Assembly: GCF_001547895.1 (NCBI RefSeq)
Contig: NZ_AP014627.1
Coordinates: forward strand, 4,033,501-4,097,500
Direction: 5' to 3'
Source: Pseudomonas sp. Os17
GTDB lineage: Bacteria > Pseudomonadota > Gammaproteobacteria > Pseudomonadales > Pseudomonadaceae
DNA length: 64,000 nucleotides
Part shown: piece after piece, positions 46,022-54,358 of the stretch
Position numbering within the stretch: position 1 is the first letter of the stretch
Layout of the letters: every line of letters begins with the position of its first letter
The notes under the pieces: model-generated
Told to the model about the DNA's origin: nothing
Seen by the model: only the letters and a program-made list of their open reading frames with translations
The model's database searches: none
Program-made: the position numbers and the translations under genes

Positions 46022-46909
46022 TCAGTCACGGCCCTCCTGCAGAAACGGCAGCAGCAGCGCGAGAAATGCCTCGGGCGCCTCTTCCATGATGAAGTGTCCG
46101 CAGTCCGGCACTATGGCGCCGCGCAGGTCGCTGGCGTGGCCTTGCAGGGTCAGCAGCGGCGCATCATTGGTGGCGTGTTCGGCGCCGATCGCCAGCACCG
46201 GCATCGCCAGTGGCCGCTGGGCCCGCAGGCGGTTCTGGCGCACCGTCTCGGGAATCGCCCGGTAGTAGGCAAAGCCGGCCCGCAGCCCGCCCGGCGCCGC
46301 ATAGGCGTCGATGTAGACCTCGGCGGCCACCGCTTCGCGGCGATGGGACCAGTGGTCGAAGATGTAGCTCAGGTAGGCCCGCTCGCGCCCGGCGATCAGT
46401 GCCTCGGGCAGATCCCGCAGCTGGTTGAACATGAAGTGCCAGAGAAAGATGTTCTGCTCCGGCGCCACGAAAATCGGCGGCGCCTCCGCCAACCCGGGGA
46501 TCACCGCCTCGGTCAGCGCCAGGCGCTCCACCGCCTGCGGCCGGTCGCTGGCCAGGGCGTAGGCGATCCACATGCCAACGTCATGGCCGACCACGCTGTA
46601 AGAGGCAAAGCCCAGTTGCAGCATCACCTGATGCAGCACCTCGGCCACATGGCCGGTGTCGTAGCCCTGCTCCGGGCGGTCGGACTGGCCGCTGCCCGGC
46701 GGGTCCACGGCGATCGCCTGGAAACCCTGGGCCGCCAGGGCCCGGATCACCCCGCGCCAGGCGTACCAGGTCTGTGGCCAGCCGGGGATCAGCAGCACCG
46801 GGCGGCCGCTGCCGGCGCTGACGCAATGGATGCGCTGGCCATCGATGCGCACATAGCGATGGGTCAGGCCGTCGGTGTCGGCCTGGGTGTTGTCTGTCAA
46901 AGCATTCAT
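46022..46909 (-). CDS. Alpha/beta hydrolase with Asp nucleophile (epoxide hydrolase/dehalogenase type)
   Basis: The 295-residue enzyme has IPGWPQTW (oxyanion region), the elbow GHDVGM with Asp110 as nucleophile, and a late CGHFIMEE histidine (near 273). An aspartate here marks epoxide hydrolases and haloalkane/haloacetate dehalogenases rather than esterases. The substrate cannot be told. The gene follows the isomerase gene by 21 bases on the same strand, so the two are probably co-transcribed and may share a pathway. Confidence 0.88.
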   Translation of the reverse strand: MNALTDNTQADTDGLTHRYVRIDGQRIHCVSAGSGRPVLLIPGWPQTWYAWRGVIRALAAQGFQAIAVDPPGSGQSDRPEQGYDTGHVAEVLHQVMLQLGFASYSVVGHDVGMWIAYALASDRPQAVERLALTEAVIPGLAEAPPIFVAPEQNIFLWHFMFNQLRDLPEALIAGRERAYLSYIFDHWSHRREAVAAEVYIDAYAAPGGLRAGFAYYRAIPETVRQNRLRAQRPLAMPVLAIGAEHATNDAPLLTLQGHASDLRGAIVPDCGHFIMEEAPEAFLALLLPFLQEGRD

Positions 46910-46930
46910 GGGTTTTCTCGCTGAGGGGGT

Positions 46931-47986
46931 TCAGGCCATGCCGAGCATGGCGTTGATCTGTTGGCGGTCGATCCGTGCACCGGCGAAGTCGTCGAAGATC
47001 CGCTCGGTGACCTGGATCATGTGGCGGTTGATGAACGCCACGCCTTCCCGGGCGCCGTCTTCCTGGTCCTTGAGGCAGCACTCCCATTCCAGGGTCGCCC
47101 AGCCCGGGTAGTCGTATTGCGCCAGCTTGGAAAAGATCCCCTTGAAATCCACCTGGCCGTCGCCCAGGGAACGGAAGCGCCCGGCGCGCTCGACCCAGGA
47201 GCTGTAGCCGCCATAGATGCCCTGGCGCCCCGTGGGATTGAACTCGGCATCCTTGACGTGAAACATGCGGATGCGCTCGTGGTAGATGTCCAGGTAGCTC
47301 AGGTAGTCCAGCTGTTGCAGCACGAAATGGCTGGGGTCGAAGAGGATGTTGCAGCGTGGGTGACGGTCCACCCGTTCATAGAAGCGCTCGAAACTGGTGC
47401 CGTCGTGCAGGTCCTCGCTGGGGTGGATTTCGTAGCACAGGTTGACCCCCTGCTCGTCGCACTCATCGAGGATCGGCCGCCAGCGGCGCGCCAGCTCCTC
47501 GAACGCCGTCTCGATCAGGCCTTCGGGGCGCTGCGGAAAGGGAAACAGGTAAGGCCAGGCCAGGGACCCGGAGAAGGTGCCCAGCTCACTCAGCCCCAGG
47601 CGCCGCGATGCCTTGGCCGCCAGCTTCATCTGCGCTATCGCCCACTCGGTTCTGGCTTGAGGCTTGCCCCGCAGCGCCTCGGGGGCGAAGTTGTCGCACA
47701 TCGCGTCGTAGGCCGGGTGCACCGCCACCAGCTGGCCGAAGATATGGCTGGTCAACTCGCTGATCTGCAGGCCCTGCTGCGCCAGTTGGCCCTTGAGTTC
47801 ATCGCAATAGTCCTGGCTCTCGGCCGCCGTGGCGACATCGAACAAGCGTGCATCCCAGGCGGGAATCTGCAGCGCCTTGAAACCCAGGTCGGCGGCCCAT
47901 TGGGCCATCGCCGGCAGGCTGTTGAATGGCGCGCTGTCGGCACTGAATTGCGCCAGGTGCAGGCTGGGGCCCTTGAGGGTTTTCAT
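46931..47986 (-). CDS. Sugar phosphate isomerase/epimerase-like TIM-barrel protein
   Basis: The 351-residue protein of the AP-endonuclease-2/xylose-isomerase-like superfamily shows metal-site elements: CYEIHPSEDLHDG (Glu and His), LFDPSHFVLQ (Asp, His), FHVKDAEF (His, Asp) and a late TLEWEC (Glu). Members isomerise or epimerise sugars or inositols. AGGGAG lies 7 bases before the ATG but is buried in the long inverted repeat at 47994-48029. It heads an operon with the alpha/beta hydrolase. Confidence 0.9.
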   Translation of the reverse strand: MKTLKGPSLHLAQFSADSAPFNSLPAMAQWAADLGFKALQIPAWDARLFDVATAAESQDYCDELKGQLAQQGLQISELTSHIFGQLVAVHPAYDAMCDNFAPEALRGKPQARTEWAIAQMKLAAKASRRLGLSELGTFSGSLAWPYLFPFPQRPEGLIETAFEELARRWRPILDECDEQGVNLCYEIHPSEDLHDGTSFERFYERVDRHPRCNILFDPSHFVLQQLDYLSYLDIYHERIRMFHVKDAEFNPTGRQGIYGGYSSWVERAGRFRSLGDGQVDFKGIFSKLAQYDYPGWATLEWECCLKDQEDGAREGVAFINRHMIQVTERIFDDFAGARIDRQQINAMLGMA

Positions 47987-47993
47987 CGCATTG

Positions 47994-48029
47994 CTCCCTA
48001 TTCTTTGTTGGTCGACAAAGAATAGGGAG
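47994..48029 (-). promoter_or_regulatory. Perfect 15-base inverted repeat covering the isomerase ribosome site
   Basis: Arms at 47994-48008 and 48015-48029 match exactly with a 6-base centre. On the minus-strand transcript the second arm ends in AGGGAG, the Shine-Dalgarno sequence 7 bases before the ATG at 47986. It could be a dimer operator or an RNA hairpin that hides the ribosome site. Confidence 0.7.
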
Positions 48030-48089
48030 GCGCCGCTGCCGCGTCAATCATCGCGTTGCAGAAAAACCCTTTCCGGCGCACGGGTTGCC

Positions 48090-48115
48090 CCCAGGAGCGG
48101 GCTTGCCAGCGAAGG
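48090..48115. repeat. REP-like fragment
   Basis: GAGCGGGCTTGCCAGCGAAG is the common half of a Pseudomonas REP element. Only one arm is clear. Confidence 0.4.
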
Positions 48116-48147
48116 CCGCGATCGGACAGGCGCGGGTCCGGGCAGGC

Positions 48148-48177
48148 AAAAAAAAGCCCGCGATCAAGATCGCGGGC
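48148..48177 (-). terminator. Intrinsic terminator of the Lrp-type regulator gene
   Basis: Perfect ten-base arms GCCCGCGATC and GATCGCGGGC with a two-base loop are followed on the minus strand by eight or more T (48148-48155). It lies about 50 bases past the regulator stop. Confidence 0.85.
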
Positions 48178-48228
48178 CCGCTCTGTTTCACCTGGCAATC
48201 ACTGTCGGCCCTGCACCTGGCCCCGGCC

Positions 48229-48708
48229 TCAGGCGCCGGGCTGCGGCACCGGAATCTGCCGCAACGGCTTCACCGACTTGAAGGAAAAGCTCGAGTAGAT
48301 CTCTTTCACCGCCGGCAGGGTCTGCAGCACTTCGCGGGCGAACTCGCCGAAGGATTCCAGGTCCCTGGCCAGCACTTCGAGGAGAAAATCGTAGCGTCCG
48401 GAGACGTTGTGGCAGGCGATGATTTCCGGAATTTCCAGCAGTCGCTGCTCGAAGGCCCGGGCCGTTTCCCGGGAGTGGGATTCCATCATCACGCTGACAA
48501 AGGCGGTGACGCCAAAGCCCAGGGCCTTGGGCGAGAGAATCGCCTGATAGCCGGTGATCACCCCGCTTTCCTCGAGGATCTTCACTCGCCGCCAACAAGG
48601 CGACGTGGTCAGGGCGACGCTGTCGGCCAGCTCGGCGGTGGTCAGGCGGGCGTTGTCCTGCAGAGCCAGCAGCAGGGCTTTGTCGGTTCGATCCAGTCCA
48701 CTGGGCAT
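48229..48708 (-). CDS. mdeR: Lrp/AsnC-family regulator, MdeR-like
   Basis: A 159-residue regulator. The helix-turn-helix is at about 5-55 (LDRTDKALLLALQDNARLTTAELADSVALTTSPCWRRV), and a RAM/AsnC effector domain follows at about 65-145 with GRYDFLLEV. In P. putida the Lrp-like MdeR (also 159 residues) is divergent from the methionine gamma-lyase gene and activates it. The same arrangement here supports the name. The start at 48708 is used; the in-frame AT-rich extension to 48780 is not. Confidence 0.88.
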   Translation of the reverse strand: MPSGLDRTDKALLLALQDNARLTTAELADSVALTTSPCWRRVKILEESGVITGYQAILSPKALGFGVTAFVSVMMESHSRETARAFEQRLLEIPEIIACHNVSGRYDFLLEVLARDLESFGEFAREVLQTLPAVKEIYSSFSFKSVKPLRQIPVPQPGA

Positions 48709-48788
48709 GTTTTGCCTCTTAATCTTGTTTTTATGAATTTTTATTTCAATTACACGGCATTTAATCAGCCAAATTAGCAATTATTGCG

Positions 48789-48821
48789 CCGGATTTGAGC
48801 ATAGCATTAGAGCAAATCCGG
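48789..48821. promoter_or_regulatory. Candidate MdeR operator
   Basis: Nine-base arms CCGGATTTG and CAAATCCGG flank fifteen bases in the AT-rich gap between mdeR and mdeA, just before the mdeA ribosome site. The spacing fits an Lrp-family dimer site. Confidence 0.45.
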
Positions 48822-48832
48822 GAGCGTTCACC

Positions 48833-50092
48833 ATGAACAATAAAAACAGTGACCTTGGTTTTTCCACGCGCGCCATCCATCACGGCTACAACCCTCAGGA
48901 GCATCAAGGCGCGCTGATCCCGCCGATCTATCTGACCTCCACCTTCACTTTCGCCACCGCCGAATACGGCGCCGGCTGCTTTGCCGGCCAGGAGCCCGGC
49001 TACTTCTACACCCGCATCGGCAACCCGACCCTGGCGCTGCTGGAGGCGCGCATGGCGGCCCTGGAAAACGGCGAGGCGGCGGTGGCCTTCGGCTCCGGCA
49101 TGGGGGCGATTGCCGCCACCCTGTGGACCCTGCTGCGTCCCGGCGACGAGATCATCGTCTGCCGGACCCTGTACGGCTGCACCTTCGCCCTGCTGCACCA
49201 CGGGCTGGCCGAGTTCGGCGTCAAGGTGCGCCATGTCGACATGAGCGACCTGGGCAACCTGCGGGCCGCCATCAGCCCCGCCACGCGGATGATCTATTGC
49301 GAGTCCCCGGCCAACCCCAACATGCAGCTGGTGGACATTGCCGCGGTGGCCGAAATCGCCCGCCAGCATCCGCGCATCACCTTCGTCGTGGACAACACCT
49401 ATTGCACTCCCTACCTGCAGCGTCCGCTGGAGCTGGGGGCCGACCTGGTGGTGCACTCGGCCACCAAGTACCTCAATGGCCACGGCGATATCACCGCCGG
49501 TGTCGTGGTCACCCGCCAGAGCCTGGCCGAGCGCATTCGCCTGGAGGGCCTCAAGGACATGACCGGCGCGGTGCTGTCGCCCCAGGACGCCTTTCTCCTG
49601 ATGCGCGGCCTCAAGACCCTGGCCCTGCGCATGGAACGCCACTGCAGCAGCGCCCAGGCCATCGCCGAATACCTGCAGCAACAGCCGCAGGTGCAATGGG
49701 TGGCCTACCCCGGCCTGCCATCCTTCCCGCAACACGCCCTGGCGCAACAGCAGATGAAGTTGCCCGGGGGCATGATCGCCTTCGAGCTCAAGGGCGGACT
49801 GGCTACCGGCACCCGCTTCATGAATGCCCTGCAATTGTTCAGCCGCGCCGTCAGCCTGGGAGACGCCGAATCCCTGGCCCAGCACCCGGCGAGCATGACC
49901 CATTCCACCTACAGCCCCGAGGAGCGTGTCGAACACGGCATCTCCGAGGGCCTGGTCCGCCTGTCGGTAGGCCTGGAAGACGTCGCCGACCTGCTGGCCG
50001 ATATTGCCCAGGCCCTGGATGCCTGTGCCGAGCCCGCGGCGACGCGGCCGGCGCTGGAGGCCATTCCCAGAATCGGCAAGGCCCTTCCTTGA
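48833..50092 (+). CDS. mdeA: L-methionine gamma-lyase
   Basis: The 419-residue PLP enzyme cleaves methionine to methanethiol, 2-oxobutyrate and ammonia. It follows P. putida MdeA closely from TRAIHHGY to the C-terminus. Key residues are the PLP lysine in SATKYLNGHGD (Lys212), Tyr114 and Cys116 in LYGCTF. The cysteine at 116 marks methionine gamma-lyases among the Cys/Met-metabolism family. GGGAG precedes the ATG. It is divergent from the Lrp-type regulator. The P. putida partner mdeB is not next to it; a BraC-like gene follows instead. Confidence 0.95.
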   Translation: MNNKNSDLGFSTRAIHHGYNPQEHQGALIPPIYLTSTFTFATAEYGAGCFAGQEPGYFYTRIGNPTLALLEARMAALENGEAAVAFGSGMGAIAATLWTLLRPGDEIIVCRTLYGCTFALLHHGLAEFGVKVRHVDMSDLGNLRAAISPATRMIYCESPANPNMQLVDIAAVAEIARQHPRITFVVDNTYCTPYLQRPLELGADLVVHSATKYLNGHGDITAGVVVTRQSLAERIRLEGLKDMTGAVLSPQDAFLLMRGLKTLALRMERHCSSAQAIAEYLQQQPQVQWVAYPGLPSFPQHALAQQQMKLPGGMIAFELKGGLATGTRFMNALQLFSRAVSLGDAESLAQHPASMTHSTYSPEERVEHGISEGLVRLSVGLEDVADLLADIAQALDACAEPAATRPALEAIPRIGKALP

Positions 50093-50229
50093 GCGGGATC
50101 AGTACCGCCCGGGTCCGGGCGCTCTACAACACCCCGGGGTGTCGCGGCCGTGCCCGAGGCGCGGCGGCGACAGCCCATGCATCACCTGCAACACCCTTTG
50201 AACCGTTACCCACAGGAGTGGAACAACCC

Positions 50230-51363
50230 ATGAGTCGTATCAATAACAAAGCCACCCAACTGCTCAGCGCCATGATCCTGGCCGGCCTGGCCTGTCATTC
50301 CCTGGCCGCCGACAGCATCCGGATCGGCATCGCCGGGGCCAAGACCGGCCCGGTGGCGCAATACGGTGACATGCAGTTCAGCGGCGCGCGCATGGCCATC
50401 GAGCAGATCAACGCCAAGGGCGGCGTCGACGGCAAGCAACTGGTGGCCGTGGAATACGACGATGCCTGCGATCCCAAGCAAGCCGTGGCCGTGGCCAACA
50501 AGGTGGTCAATGACGGCGTCAAGTTCGTGGTCGGGCACCTGTGCTCCAGCTCCACCCAGCCAGCGTCGGACATCTACGAAGACGAAGGCATCGTGATGGT
50601 TACCCCGGCCGCCACCAGCCCTGAGCTGACCGCCCGGGGCTACAAGATGGTGTTCCGCACCATCGGCCTGGACAACGCCCAGGGCCCGGCTGCGGCGCGC
50701 TACATCGCCCAGCTCAAGCCGAGCAATGTCGCGGTGCTGCACGACAAGCAGCAATACGGCGAAGGCATCGCCAGCTCGGTCAAGGACATCCTGGGCAAGG
50801 AAGGCATCAAGGTGGCGATGTTCGAAGGCATCAACGTCGGCGAGCGCGACTACTCATCGATCCTGGCCAAGCTCAAGCAGGCCAATGTCGATTTCGTCTA
50901 CTTCGGCGGCTACCACCCGGAAATGGGCCTGCTGCTGCGCCAGGCCAAGGAAAAGGGCCTGACCGCACGCTTCATGGGGCCTGAAGGCGTGGGCAACGAC
51001 TCGATCTCGCAGATCGCCAAGGACGCCTCCGAAGGCATGCTGGTGACCCTGCCCAAGTCCTTCGACCAGGACCCGGCCAACAAGGCCCTGGTGGAAGCCT
51101 TCGAAGCCAAGAAGGAAAACCCCAGCGGTCCGTTCGTGCTGCCGTCCTACTCGGCCGTGGAAGTGATTGCCGGGGGCATCGCCGCGGCCAAGAGCGAAGA
51201 CCCGGAAAAAGTCGCCGAGGCGATCCACAAGGGCACCTTCAAGACCCCGACCGGCGATCTGAGCTTCGACGAAAAAGGCGACCTCAAGGACTTCAAGTTC
51301 GTGGTCTATGAATGGCACTACGGCAAGCCCAAGAGCGTGGCGGCAGAAAGCGCCGGGCTGTAA
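50230..51363 (+). CDS. Branched-chain amino-acid-type periplasmic binding protein (BraC/LivK-like)
   Basis: The 377-residue binding protein has a signal peptide ending HSLAA/DSIRIG. Family motifs are GAKTGPVAQYGDMQFSGA, the disulphide pair in DDACDPKQA...GHLCSSST, and VLHDKQQYGEG. ATG 50230 has AGGAG at the right distance. In P. aeruginosa BraC feeds the BraDEFG permease, but no permease genes follow here. It may be an accessory binding protein for methionine or related amino acids, given the mdeA neighbour 137 bases upstream. Confidence 0.92.
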   Translation: MSRINNKATQLLSAMILAGLACHSLAADSIRIGIAGAKTGPVAQYGDMQFSGARMAIEQINAKGGVDGKQLVAVEYDDACDPKQAVAVANKVVNDGVKFVVGHLCSSSTQPASDIYEDEGIVMVTPAATSPELTARGYKMVFRTIGLDNAQGPAAARYIAQLKPSNVAVLHDKQQYGEGIASSVKDILGKEGIKVAMFEGINVGERDYSSILAKLKQANVDFVYFGGYHPEMGLLLRQAKEKGLTARFMGPEGVGNDSISQIAKDASEGMLVTLPKSFDQDPANKALVEAFEAKKENPSGPFVLPSYSAVEVIAGGIAAAKSEDPEKVAEAIHKGTFKTPTGDLSFDEKGDLKDFKFVVYEWHYGKPKSVAAESAGL

Positions 51364-51970
51364 TCCGGTAACGGCGCGCCGCTCCTCCCCGGGGAGCGGC
51401 GTCCCGCCGGCGTCAAAAAAAAAAACACAACAACTTCAAATAAAACATGGCCTTAGAGCAAAAAGACTTTACCGCAACTCCCACCCGCCAAAAGAATAAC
51501 CTACTTAGCAACTTGGGAATAACCACCCCAATACAGTAACTAAGACATGTTACCGCCATACTTAAAGCCCGCTGTAAACCCGCCAGAACCCAGACTGGAA
51601 AACCCATACTTTAGACGTAGATCGTTAGCACGCTTAGTTCCTTGACAATGAACTTACAAGTCCGACAAACCGAACTCCCAAGCCTATCCCCCCAAGCTGA
51701 ACAATCAGCCCCACCCCTGCCCCTGCTGGACAAAACGCCCTAGAGCGGACACCAACCAGTAACACTCAGAAAGACTTCCCTCTTGAGATCTCTTAGCCAG
51801 AGCGTCAACTACCTGCTAATAGACACCCCCTCTGTTAATTGCCAGCAAACAACTTGAAATAACATTTGCACACTAAATTCACTTTTGTTTATTGTGCGCC
51901 TACGCACTTGCTAGTCTATTAGTGAGAGACGGATTCCTGGCGTCAGAAACTTGTTCAAGGAGAAAAGAAC
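51364..51970. other. 607-base non-coding leader of low GC before the tail-collar genes
   Basis: No convincing gene is present in either strand. The first 60 bases hold a GC-rich hairpin (about 51377-51402) followed by an A-run (51415-51424), not a T-run. From about 51410 to 51960 the composition drops to roughly half GC against about two thirds in most of the window, with a CA-rich plus strand. A short inverted repeat GTGCG/CGCAC lies at 51894-51907, close to the likely promoter of the gene at 51971. The ribosome site is AAGGAGAAAAG just before its ATG. Confidence 0.6.
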
Positions 51971-52516
51971 ATGGATCCCTTTATCGGAGAAATTCGCTTG
52001 TTCCCCTGGGGTTGGGCACCCCAGGGTTGGCTGCCTTGCGAGGGCCAGGTTCTACCCATCAATAGCAATGTCGCGCTGGCTTCCCTGCTGGGCAAAACCT
52101 ATGGCGGTGACGGCACCACGACATTCGGCATACCGGATCTGCGTGGCCGGGTCGCCCTGGGACAAAACTACAAAGTCTCCACCGTCGATCCGATCATGGA
52201 TGTGCACGCGCTGGGCACCAAAGGCGGTAGCGAAACCGTGACGATGCCGCAAAGCTCGGTGGCCCAGCATAACCATGCCACGCATGTCTCCAACGACCCG
52301 GGCAATGATGGTCCGTACGGCAACATTCCCGCTGTCAGCTCGAACTCCAAGGGGGTCGCGGCAAAACCGACCTACACCGCGGCAACCGGCACCCTGACCA
52401 GCCTCAACAATGCCACCATCACCACAACCCAGGGCGCGGCCATGCCCAACATCCAGCCCTCCATCGTCGGCTACTTCTGCATCGCAACGACGGGTGTCTA
52501 CCCGCCGCGCCAGTAA
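51971..52516 (+). CDS. Tail-collar-domain protein 1 (MdpB-like)
   Basis: The 181-residue protein has an N-terminal phage tail-collar domain (about 5-65): GEIRLFPWGWAPQGWLPCEGQVLPI, then LLGKTYGGDGTTTFGIPDLRGRVALG. A histidine-containing SVAQHNHATHV segment follows, then a variable middle and a hydrophobic ending IQPSIVGYFCIATTGVYPPRQ. This is the layout of microcystin-dependent-protein B relatives, whose function is not firmly known. It is the first of three such genes in a row, with AAGGAG upstream. No phage structural genes are near. GC is lower than in the flanking genes. Confidence 0.88.
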   Translation: MDPFIGEIRLFPWGWAPQGWLPCEGQVLPINSNVALASLLGKTYGGDGTTTFGIPDLRGRVALGQNYKVSTVDPIMDVHALGTKGGSETVTMPQSSVAQHNHATHVSNDPGNDGPYGNIPAVSSNSKGVAAKPTYTAATGTLTSLNNATITTTQGAAMPNIQPSIVGYFCIATTGVYPPRQ

Positions 52517-52551
52517 CGGCCGTCCACAGACCCTCAAGTAAGGAAACTGAC

Positions 52552-53127
52552 ATGTCTGAAGCCTTTGTCGGAGAGATCCGCATGTTTGCCGGTAACTACG
52601 CGCCGGAAAATTGGGCGTTTTGTGACGGTTCGTTGCTGCCGATCAGCAGCTTTGAGGCCCTGTATTCATTGCTCGGCACTCTGTACGGCGGCAACGGCAG
52701 CACCAACTTCGGCCTGCCGGACTACCGGGGTCGCCTGCCGGTTGGCCAGGGCACCGGGATGGGCCTGACCCCCAGGGCGCTGAGCCAGAAATTCGGCGTG
52801 GAAACGGTGACCATGAGGCCGGAAAACACCGCGCCCCACACCCATGGCTTCATGGTGAGCGGCCAGGATGCCACGTCGCCGGCCCCCTCCCCTGCCGCGA
52901 CGCCCAACAGCATGACCTTTGGCAAATTCGCGGGCGCGGGGATCATCACCGGGCTGTACAGCGCAGGCACCGGAACATCCGCCGCCGTCCCGATGAACCC
53001 GCAGTTTCTCGACCCGGCACTGGGCACGCCCACTGGCGCCGTGGCCCCCCATAGCAACCTGATGGGCTCATTGGCGATCAACTACATCATTTGCCTGCTC
53101 GGCCTCTATCCGACCCGAAACCAGTGA
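52552..53127 (+). CDS. Tail-collar-domain protein 2 (MdpB-like)
   Basis: A 191-residue relative of its neighbours. The collar domain is GEIRMFAGNYAPENWAFCDGSLLPI...LLGTLYGGNGSTNFGLPDYRGRLPVG, then the conserved NTAPHTHGFMVS histidine segment, a divergent serine/alanine/proline-rich middle, and the ending AINYIICLLGLYPTRNQ. It is 35 bases after the first gene. The three share the two ends but differ in the middle, as for proteins that keep an assembly part and vary an exposed part. The biochemical role is unknown. Confidence 0.88.
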   Translation: MSEAFVGEIRMFAGNYAPENWAFCDGSLLPISSFEALYSLLGTLYGGNGSTNFGLPDYRGRLPVGQGTGMGLTPRALSQKFGVETVTMRPENTAPHTHGFMVSGQDATSPAPSPAATPNSMTFGKFAGAGIITGLYSAGTGTSAAVPMNPQFLDPALGTPTGAVAPHSNLMGSLAINYIICLLGLYPTRNQ

Positions 53128-53157
53128 CCCTCTCTACTCAATCTGGAATGACCGATC

Positions 53158-53709
53158 ATGGATGCGTTTACCGGTGAAATCAGACTGTTCCCCTACAACT
53201 TCGTCCCGCAAAACTGGGCGTATTGCGATGGATCGACCATCACGGTCCAGCAGAATCCTGCGCTCTATTCGGTGATTGGCACCCTGTATGGCGGTACCCC
53301 CGGCCAGAACTTCAAGCTGCCCAATCTCAACGGGCGCGTGGCCATGGGTGCCGGGCTGGCGCCCGGGCTGACCGACAGGCCCGTTGGCACGGCCCTCGGA
53401 GCCGACCGGATAACCATGGGGCCCAGCAATTTTGCCCCCCATACCCATTCGGTGATGGTCAAGGACGGCAGCGAATCGGGTGCCGCTCTGGATATCCCCA
53501 ACAACACCGCCTTCCTGGCGCAGCCGCGCAACATACGCCTGTACAACAACACCGCACCAACGACGACAACCCAGACGCTGGCGGCCACCACGGTGGGCAT
53601 CGCCGGTACTGGCGCAACGTCGACGGCCTTGCGTAACACCATGCAACCCTTCCAGACGCTGGCCTACTGCATCTGCCTGGATGGCGAGTACCCGATCAGA
53701 GCCTCATGA
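53158..53709 (+). CDS. Tail-collar-domain protein 3 (MdpB-like)
   Basis: A 183-residue third member: GEIRLFPYNFVPQNWAYCDGSTITV, LIGTLYGG-type segment, KLPNLNGRVAMG, then NFAPHTHSVMV and the ending QTLAYCICLDGEYPIRAS. Thirty bases separate it from the second gene, and its stop overlaps the GNAT gene by 4 bases, so all four belong to one transcript. The short Thr-rich run before the C-terminus resembles the first member. No signal peptide is seen in any of the three. Confidence 0.88.
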   Translation: MDAFTGEIRLFPYNFVPQNWAYCDGSTITVQQNPALYSVIGTLYGGTPGQNFKLPNLNGRVAMGAGLAPGLTDRPVGTALGADRITMGPSNFAPHTHSVMVKDGSESGAALDIPNNTAFLAQPRNIRLYNNTAPTTTTQTLAATTVGIAGTGATSTALRNTMQPFQTLAYCICLDGEYPIRAS

Positions 53710-54242
53710 CCCACATCAGCCCTCCCCATCTGCCGGCGGGCAACGTGGCCGTACTGCGCAAGCAGAACGGCCACGACCTGGGATTTCTCCAGGCGCTGTA
53801 CGCCTCACGCCGCTGGGCCGAAGTCAGCGCAGTGCCGGGCTGGAACGACGTCCAGCGCCGGGCTTTCCTGCACGCCCAGGCCGAACTGCAGCGCCAGCAT
53901 TATGAAAAGCACTTTCCCGCCGCGGATTTTCTGATCGTCGAGCAGGCCGGTAGCCCGATCGGGCGCCTGTGCGTGCATTACACGGCCGACGATGTGCGCA
54001 TAGTCGATATTGCTCTGCTGCCGGACTGGCATGGCCGGGGCATCGGCACCGAGTTGCTGCGCAGGGTACTGGCCAAGGCCGACGCCCAGGGCCAGACCTG
54101 CAGCCTGAGCGTCGAACAGGGTAGCCGTGCCCGCCGGCTGTATGAGCGGCTGGGCTTTCGCGCCGGCGCCGACACCGGCCTGTACACCCAGATGCAGCGT
54201 CCCGCGCGGCTAGACGCCCGGGAGGCCGTCGACAGTCCCTGA
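53706..54242 (+). CDS. GNAT-family N-acetyltransferase linked to the tail-collar genes
   Basis: The 178-residue acetyltransferase has the acetyl-CoA motif LLPDWHGRGIGTELLRRVL (about 108-126) and the ending RLYERLGF. Its ATG overlaps the stop of tail-collar gene 3 (ATGA), so translation is coupled. This suggests its target is one of the co-encoded proteins or a shared ligand, but the sequence does not show which. Residues 1-55 are the variable substrate-binding part (WAEVSAVPGWND). Confidence 0.9.
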   Translation: MTHISPPHLPAGNVAVLRKQNGHDLGFLQALYASRRWAEVSAVPGWNDVQRRAFLHAQAELQRQHYEKHFPAADFLIVEQAGSPIGRLCVHYTADDVRIVDIALLPDWHGRGIGTELLRRVLAKADAQGQTCSLSVEQGSRARRLYERLGFRAGADTGLYTQMQRPARLDAREAVDSP

Positions 54243-54358
54243 CCATCGTTTATGACCAGCCCCCAGGGGCCGGCTGTAGCCGTGCTGTAACCGCTGGACC
54301 TTTATCAACACTTACGCTGGATACGACCCTCAAACCGGTCGCAAGGCAGGAAGCCCTC

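Noticed and set aside
51377..51424. Intrinsic terminator for the BraC-like gene
   Set aside because: A GC-rich hairpin is present but is followed by an A-run on the plus strand, not a T-run. It is noted only as a hairpin.
51413..51607. 64-codon minus-strand frame in the low-GC leader
   Set aside because: No homologue recognised, poor ribosome site, and the hydrophobic Phe/Leu-rich end comes from translating the A-run.
51971..53709. Prophage or R-type tailocin called from the tail-collar genes
   Set aside because: No sheath, tube, baseplate, tape measure, holin, lysin or integrase gene is in the window; only collar-domain proteins are present.
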